A stretch of DNA of 64,000 nucleotides, taken from contig NW_024881300.1 in NCBI RefSeq assembly GCF_018691265.1, positions 5,965,546 to 6,029,545 on the forward strand, in the 5' to 3' direction. Source of the stretch: Tyto alba. Taxonomy: Eukaryota; Chordata; Aves; Strigiformes; Tytonidae. The stretch's first letter is position 1, and every line of letters begins with the position of its first letter. Shown one piece after another: positions 57,451 through 64,000 of this stretch. Below the pieces are notes generated by a model that saw only the letters and a list, made by a program, of their open reading frames with translations, searched no databases and was not told the DNA's origin. Position numbers and translations under genes: made by a program.

Positions 57451-59528
57451 TGACCATAATTAGCAAAATACTTTATTTCATAAATCTGATATAAATTAGG
57501 TTTTAGCCACAAGATTTAGGATTTGTTTTGGGGGGTAAGGGTGGGTGGTGATGGTATTGTTGACATACTCCATCAGCGAACTAAGTTAATAACTGTTTGT
57601 AAAACTTTGGCTATTTCATAGATGCATTCTAATTAAATAAAAGTGCTATATTACAAAGGGCAAAATATTAAATATGCAATACCTTTCTTTCTTTTTTTTT
57701 TTTTTTTTTCCATGATGAAGAATTGCTACCCCCTTCTCTTGGCAGTTTTTAGTTTTCACTATTGCTAAGACACTGCATGAAGGGCCAAAAACCAGAATAC
57801 TATTTGGGAAAATACGTAACCAGCACAATCCAAATGGTACTTGTATAATTGTGTAATTACATGTAATACTGCTTCTAATCATGGGGCTAGTTATTTTGCA
57901 CATAGAAACTTATATTTCATTGGTAAAGTTCTTGATAAAAAACAACACAGTTGTTTTACTGTACAAGCAAGCAACAGAACTATATCAAAATATACAGTTT
58001 TTGTTTTTTTACTTTTAAATTTATCCCTTTGTAAAGCTTTTTCAATGACTTCTACTAGTACCTGTATCTATTTGCTCTTAACACTTGCCTATTCTTGGAC
58101 CGCAAACGATGTAACCAAGGTCAACTGAAGTCTCAGTCAGTTCAAAACTTCTGTAAATGTGAATCTGGGCCTTGACTGTGTCAGAGTAATAGCAGCTTAA
58201 GAAGAAGGAGGAATCCTATCACACATCAAATATTAGACAGATTTTATATAGTAAAGGGTTCTAAGGATTTGGACTTAAACAGATGCCTTATGCCCTGTTA
58301 CTGTGGTTTCTAGGAATAATTTGTCTTCCTTACTATTCAAAGTGCTTTTTCTTTAGTGGGTAACTCAGCATAATATATGAAATGATACCCCAAATAATGA
58401 TTCTGGGTAATATTTAATATTTAGTCAGATTTAAATCTGTAGAGAAGTTTAAACTCAAAAGGAGTTCAAAACTATCTATACTTTATTTACCATTATTAAC
58501 TGGTAACTCCAAGAGGTCTTATGACATAAAACACAAATAGAAATCTACACAAACAAAGCAAACAAACAATTTTTACATGAAGTATGCAGTGTTGAAAGGT
58601 CTTTTCAGTGGCACTTTATGACAGTTTGCCTCTTCTGAGTCTTGGGGAAACTACTCCTCATTTTGGGACTTTTCATTCTACAGAGGGAGCCCAAAACTTT
58701 GCAAGGTGTAAACTAAATAGATCTACATGATGCCAAGTAGAATGAGATAAGACAGTTTTTACTTTTATTTCCCCTTACTGCTGTTGAAGAGAACAGTCAT
58801 AATAAGGAGGAAAAAAACCCCAACAGTCATATCTCAGATAACTCAGATTTTAACATGATATACAGGATGTCTTTAGAAAACAAAACAAAACCTGAAAACA
58901 AGTAATAGAAACCAATGTAAACTTCCTAAACTAACTCAGCTGAGGTAACAGGTAGCCAGTTTAATTGGCTGATTGGGAAAAATTTATCTTCTTTTAAACA
59001 CACTTGTACCTGAATTGGAAACAGCAGTGCATCACAACACTAGAGCATTTTCATGTAATTAAAGCAATGGATGGTGATGTAGATTCTACAGCTTTCATGA
59101 CATTCATTAGCTGCCCAAATTATTGCTGAGTTTTGATCTGTAAATTATAAGTGTCAAGGAGGCTGTAAAACTATATTCAAATTAAATCAATAATATGCAT
59201 AAAGTATTCTGTGTTCACTGCAAATATATTAAATATACAGCTCTTACTTGAGCATTATTTTCATAAAATTAACCCCCCAACAAAATTATAATGCCTTTTG
59301 TTGTAATTTTACACCATTGTGTATTTGATAGTACATACAAGTTCAGAAACTTATGAACTTCAAGAAATATTACATGCAAAACGTCTCTGAAAGCAGTTTG
59401 CACTTCTAAACAAATACTGAAATGTTCGGTCAGTAAATCATTGATGCACTCAACACTGGGTTATTTACAATGAAATAATTAAAGAACAAATTCAAAATCA
59501 GTTTATAATTTAAGTGCAGAGTCTGGGG
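57450..59528 (-). other. CHD9: CHD9 3' UTR (extent uncertain)
   Basis: Continues from the CHD9 stop. Minus-strand AATAAA candidates lie at 58,764-58,769, 58,482-58,487 and 57,472-57,477; the last gives a UTR of about 2.1 kb. A Pumilio-type element lies 60 bases after the stop. Which signal is used cannot be told from sequence. Confidence 0.5.
59462..59469 (-). promoter_or_regulatory. CHD9: Pumilio response element
   Basis: Plus-strand TATTTACA is TGTAAATA in the CHD9 mRNA, an exact UGUANAUA match early in the 3' UTR. Confidence 0.5.
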
Positions 59529-60392
59529 TCAGTCTTCATCACTAGAATCTGAGTCCTCAGATGAAGACGATGTACTATCAGATCCAGATGAAGCATCTGC
59601 TTTCTCTGAACCCTCATCTGTGCTGTTTTCATTGTGAGAGCTTGGCTCTGTTCCCCCTTTGTCTTCCTGATCTCTAACCCGAGAATTTTCCTCCTTTTCT
59701 TCTGTGGGCTTGGCTGAGCCCGTGTCATTGCTTTCACTGTTCTGTACATCAAAAATATTAGACTGAGACAAAGCTGGGATATGAAGATTAAGGCCTGGAG
59801 TGAGAAGCATCCCTGGGTAAAGTATGTTGGACAAAAGTAATGGGTTAAGAGAGAGAGGATTGGCAGCTGCAGCAGCAGAGGACGTTGAAGGAGAACTTGA
59901 GACAGAGTTTTCACCACCAGTATCTGTATTTTGGTCTTCTGTCCTTTCTTTCTTTGCATCTGCCTCCTTTGAATCGCTTCCCTTTTTTTCCTCTGAAATA
60001 GATTCTGTAGACTTTGTTAGAAGTCCTCCCATGCCCAGCAAGTTGGGTAATCCAGCCATCCCTGACAGCAGCATGGGGAACATGGCAGCCATGTTCTTTG
60101 CTTCTCCTCCAGTAGTTAAGCCAGCTGGCATTCCCATTAATCCTGCTGTTACCTGCAGCGACTGCAGGTTTTGCAGGTTTTGTTGTAAGGCCTGAAGACT
60201 AGGCAGATCCATTCCTGGAAGCAATCCGTTGGCCAGCAGAGGGTTAACTGATACGCTTGCAGCCGTGGCAGCTGCTGCGGCCGCGGTTGCCTTCGCAATC
60301 TCACTTTTGGGGCGCCTTCCCCTCCGGCTTACTTCCTCCCGCACAACAGGTCCCGTGAGAATACGGTCAAACATACCTTCTGGAAGAAACCC
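59529..60392 (-). CDS. CHD9: CHD9 terminal coding exon
   Basis: 287 codons plus TGA at 59,529-59,531, starting [17 protein letters not shown] after a CCTGCAG acceptor. Alanine, leucine/methionine-rich and serine/acidic low-complexity blocks follow the BRK end. Confidence 0.96.
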   Translation of the reverse strand, partial: GFLPEGMFDRILTGPVVREEVSRRGRRPKSEIAKATAAAAAATAASVSVNPLLANGLLPGMDLPSLQALQQNLQNLQSLQVTAGLMGMPAGLTTGGEAKNMAAMFPMLLSGMAGLPNLLGMGGLLTKSTESISEEKKGSDSKEADAKKERTEDQNTDTGGENSVSSSPSTSSAAAAANPLSLNPLLLSNILYPGMLLTPGLNLHIPALSQSNIFDVQNSESNDTGSAKPTEEKEENSRVRDQEDKGGTEPSSHNENSTDEGSEKADASSGSDSTSSSSEDSDSSDED

Positions 60393-62629
60393 CTGCAGGA
60401 GACACAAGGGAGCATTTTTAGTATTTCGAGAACTTAAAAAAGATAGAAAAGTAAAAGCAAACAGAAGACCGAAGCGTACAGTAACAGGGTCAACGGTTAT
60501 TCTGGGATGCTAGCACAGCAGAGTCATCTCCAGACAACTCACTGGAATTTGTGGTGACTTTGGGCTATCACATCTCAAACAACTAAAGGCCCATTTCCAG
60601 AGAGATGCCTACACAGGTATCCTCTCAGACACTGTGCTAACTCATCCTTAGAGACTGGTTTGCAGATGAAGCCAAATATAGCTGATCATAGCAGCGATCT
60701 CAATTTAAGATCTAAGCCAGCACTCCTCTGCAGTATTAGCACATTCCAATCATTTGGCAGTTTAATTAAAAAAATTACTCAATTTGAAATTATATATGAA
60801 TGTGTGATTGCACACAAAGCAACACTCTCTGAGCCTCTTGTTACTGCTAGTGTCTGTTTAACATCCTCATAGTTCACCTCATCCACAAACATAAGAATAA
60901 ACAGTGAAGACTCAAGCCCAATTAAAATGAAATTCAGAGCACTTTTTAGGGCTTGCACAGTATTACCTAGCCTGTGTAAGCCCTCCTACACAACGATGAA
61001 GAAAGAATTGCAATGGACACCAATATTCTCTTTGAAATGCATTGTCTTGAAAATTCCTCTTAGAAATGGCAATTGTAAGATTAGTTATTACTTGCCTCCA
61101 TACTACAATAGACTTTTTAACTCCAGCAAAGATCTCAAATTTAGACAAGCCTAAACCAATCAGAGAAATTTAGAACTAATGCTCTGTTCTTCTGTCCTGT
61201 GACTAACTACTAAATTCTAAAAGTAATTCTGCTATTATTTATGCCTTTATTCACTGCAGTCTAACCTTATTCTAGTTACCTGTTTTATTACCAGAAAGCC
61301 CCACAAGGGTACTGGAGAGACTGACATATAGAACGTCACAGAAATATTACAAATTCTGTTGACAGTGAACTAAAAACAGTGAAGTTTGACGTGGTTGTTT
61401 CCTTGCCAGAGGCTGAAGGTGTTGCATAAATATAAAATACTTCTGACAAGTTATAGTAAGGTGAAGAATTAGACTTCACAAGAATATGGACAACACCATC
61501 TTCGCTTGTTAGACACATGGAACGGAAGTGTAACTGGGTTACCCAGAAACCAATCTTTATCACACAACACAGCTTTCTGAAGTTCAAAATATATCCTTAT
61601 CTTCCAAAGCAGATGGGGAGTGAACTCAAAACTATAAGCCACACTTGAACTAATGACACTTAAAAGGAAAGAGATACCAGCTATCTAATAATTCCCATAA
61701 TGAAAATGAGTACCTGCTGCTTTGTTGGAACTGTGGACAAAGTCTATCAAAAAACTTCATTCTTTTAAATTTAACCAAGTACTAACCTCAAACAAAACAA
61801 AATCTCAAACTCACTGAATGTATCTTGCTACTAGCAAGAAGCCGGCTCAGGACTACCAGGGAATGTACTACTATTATCAATAATGTTGTTGGTAATCCAT
61901 ATAGAAGGAATACACGGGCAAGATCGAAGCTGTAGTGCAAACCTAATCCTAAAAATATACCAATATATATTCATTCCCTCCACTGGGAGCACTAGTTTTT
62001 AGCTAAAAACAAAACCTCTAAGAAATAGAAAACAGAAATTTTAGGTAGTAGAAAATAGCTGTATGAATACTTGATTTGCATTTTGATTAAGGATAGTAGT
62101 TTCTTAAAGGTGCATACTGAAAGGAAATTAATTAAAAAGTAAAATAAATATTTAAAATGGTATTTACCTACTTAACTGTAGGAATAAGAAAGTATTCTGT
62201 GGGTTAATACCTTTCCTAAAAACCTTCAAGGCTACATTTATGAGATGAAAAAGTCACAGTATTATAGTACTTTCAACTAAATCCCTAATTTGGGGGTTGC
62301 CAGCCACTGTCCCTGCCTTCCTCCTACTCACAGCTGTGCCAGCAAACCAGTTTAGGGAGCTGAGCTATCAGAATAAAAAAAGCTAACATTGACTCATATT
62401 CTGCATTTTATACAGTACCAGAAATGAGAAGCATGCCTTCTGGCACGCCTTTTATTTCCTGTTTGCCTTGTTTGTTTTTAAGATACATTTCATATCACAG
62501 TTATCTTATTCTGCAAATACTCACAGACTGTTTTACAACTTCTCCCCATTCAGGAGCCACTCCATACTCTGGATTTTCTTTCAAGAACCTGCACAAATCC
62601 TTCAGAGGCGGAGCAAACGCACCCCCTAC
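59529..62629 (-). CDS. CHD9: CHD9 chromodomain helicase, C-terminal part only
   Basis: The last two coding exons, 62,525-62,629 and 59,529-60,392, join in phase 0 to give 322 residues and a stop. They encode most of a BRK domain ([20 protein letters not shown], then [17 protein letters not shown]), an AT-hook-like [11 protein letters not shown], an alanine run, a Leu/Met-rich region with LPNLL and LNPLL (LxxLL type), and a Ser/Glu/Asp tail ending [29 protein letters not shown] is typical of CHD6-9; the acidic end and the position beside RBL2 point to CHD9. Known role: ATP-dependent nuclear chromatin remodeller and nuclear-receptor co-activator. Chromodomains and helicase lie outside the window. 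Confidence 0.95.
60393..62524 (-). other. CHD9: CHD9 last intron
   Basis: 2.1-kb AT-rich intron; no nested gene or repeat family recognised. Confidence 0.7.
62525..62629 (-). CDS. CHD9: CHD9 penultimate coding exon (BRK domain)
   Basis: Thirty-five codons, [20 protein letters not shown] to GEVVKQS, phase 0 at both ends, with CTTCTCAG acceptor and TCT|GTGAGT donor. Confidence 0.94.
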
Positions 62630-64000
62630 CTGAGAAGCAGAAGATAGAAGTCAGGAAATGCTCCTCATAAAATAAAAGGCAACATTCATATCTGACACAC
62701 TTTAATTTTTGCTTTTTATAGAAAACAATGCAAATAAAGTCTCACTTTTAATTATCAATGAGTATGATATAGCTTTTGACTCCTTCCTGGTAGTACATGT
62801 GAGATACTCCTGATATGTTTTAAATCTACTAAACCCAAACTCATCTATTTTTACTTTGCAACTTCAGTATCTGACATTCCTGCTAGTGTTTAATTAGACA
62901 TGAATGGAAGAGCAACCGCATGAAGAGAGAAAAACAGCGGTCCAAGTATTACCAAGAAGGTTGTAATTACAATCCTATTAAACTTTTCCTTTATCCACTA
63001 AGTCAGTCCTGTCCTATCATCTCAGTCAACTTCTAAAAATACTTCTATCAAGAGGTTCTGTTTCTCTTGTGAAATTTTCTTGTATTTTTTTCACATGAAT
63101 AAAGGCCAGATTAAATTTGCTAGACAACATGTTCTAATAAAATAAGCAGTAATCTTTCAAATTACTCAGAATTATTATTCATACCCAGAAAGAAAGAAGA
63201 AATGGTAGAAAGTGAAAAAGAATTCCAGTATCCTGCTCTACTTCCTCTAAACACTACCTCAATCTCACATTTTCTAGGCTACTTTTGGTCCCCTCAACAC
63301 CTGCTGCTAAATGTGTAACTGATCTAAAAAAGAAAATGAGACAACCTGAGTTTGGTGATGCAGAGAAGTTGAGGACACGTTACAAATGGGAAAACTGATG
63401 TTAATAAAGTCACAGAGTCTCAACTACGGTGTAGCAATTTATTAGAGAGAAAAAAAGGCCATCATAAAAACACAGGCTTTTACAGCAAGCACAGGTCAAA
63501 TCTCTCACTCCTTGACCATCAACTTTGAAAAGATTCCTCAGGGCACAACTTAGTGCAGAGCAGCCAAGGTTCTGTTTTTCAAGAGACTAGCAACCACACA
63601 GGTTCCTCTTTAGAGCTGCTGTCTCAATGCACCAAAGAGATTGAAGACTCTCAAATGCTGCCCCACTTTCCTCTACAGATGCAAAAAGCTTCTGACCTTA
63701 ATATAGCAGCACAAAAACACTTCCTGCTTGTGACTGCTCTCGTAACAAGAAGAAAAGCTAGCAGTATCACATGAGAAAATGCTCCAGACATCGACACAAT
63801 GCCTCAGAGATTCCTACTGGACTGCTGCTCTGGTACTGCACTGACACTCAAAGACATCACCCCACACATGTCCAAATAAACAACAGTAATGTTCTCCCTG
63901 CTTCTCCTGAATATTGCCTTTTAGCCTTCCCCAAAGCCTATTCAACTGCATTATGCTTTTCCCAAACTTTGATCACCTGTCTAAAAGCGTGAATTCAACA
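62630..64000 (-). other. CHD9: CHD9 upstream intron (partial)
   Basis: No further CHD9 exon with acceptable splice sites and family sequence was found up to the window edge, so this is read as intron. Confidence 0.6.

Noticed and set aside
59824..60195. Plus-strand open frame
   Set aside because: Antisense shadow of the CHD9 terminal exon.

Overview
The window is nuclear DNA from a vertebrate, most likely a bird. It has intron-containing genes with GT-AG junctions, CpG-island promoters, short introns, few repeats and one fragment resembling the 3' end of an avian CR1 LINE (about 26,890-26,962). No bacterial, viral or CRISPR features were seen. Gene identities come from translating spliced exons and comparing them with remembered human orthologues; no search was run.

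Three genes are supported, in the order AKTIP (+), RBL2 (-), CHD9 (-). This is the inverted image of the human 16q12.2 order CHD9-RBL2-AKTIP, so synteny supports the calls. AKTIP has a non-coding first exon ending at 7,108 and nine coding exons from 11,515 to 20,894. These encode 292 residues, or 293 depending on a tandem acceptor. RBL2 (p130) is complete: 22 coding exons from 51,219 down to 28,995 join in frame to 1,128 codons plus stop, and a poly(A) signal lies at 27,688-27,693. CHD9 is partial: only its last two coding exons (the end of a BRK domain and the acidic C terminus) and 3' UTR lie in the window, and the rest lies beyond 64,000.

Layout: 1-6,370 is mostly AT-rich intergenic DNA, interrupted by an orphan CpG island (about 3,840-4,260) with an 18-bp minisatellite, a CTCF-like motif and exon-like segments on either side. 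6,380-7,370 is the AKTIP CpG-island promoter with six CCAAT boxes. 7,109-21,700 is the AKTIP body and 3' UTR. 21,700-27,660 is the tail-to-tail spacer between AKTIP and RBL2. 27,670-51,300 is RBL2, and 50,770-51,680 its CpG-island promoter. 51,700 to about 57,450 is the spacer between RBL2 and CHD9. From about 57,450 onward is the CHD9 3' UTR, terminal exon, last intron, penultimate exon and upstream intron.

The genes do not form an operon-like pathway. AKTIP is a ubiquitin-E2-variant protein of the FTS-Hook-FHIP transport complex, RBL2 is a pocket-protein repressor of E2F genes, and CHD9 is a chromatin remodeller. The most interesting signals are regulatory: paired Pumilio sites and a miR-17-family seed match in the AKTIP 3' UTR, a repeated miR-17-family seed match in the RBL2 3' UTR, the CCAAT array, two outward-facing CTCF-like motifs, and a possible unannotated CpG-island transcript near 4 kb. 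I saw no convincing new multi-gene system.
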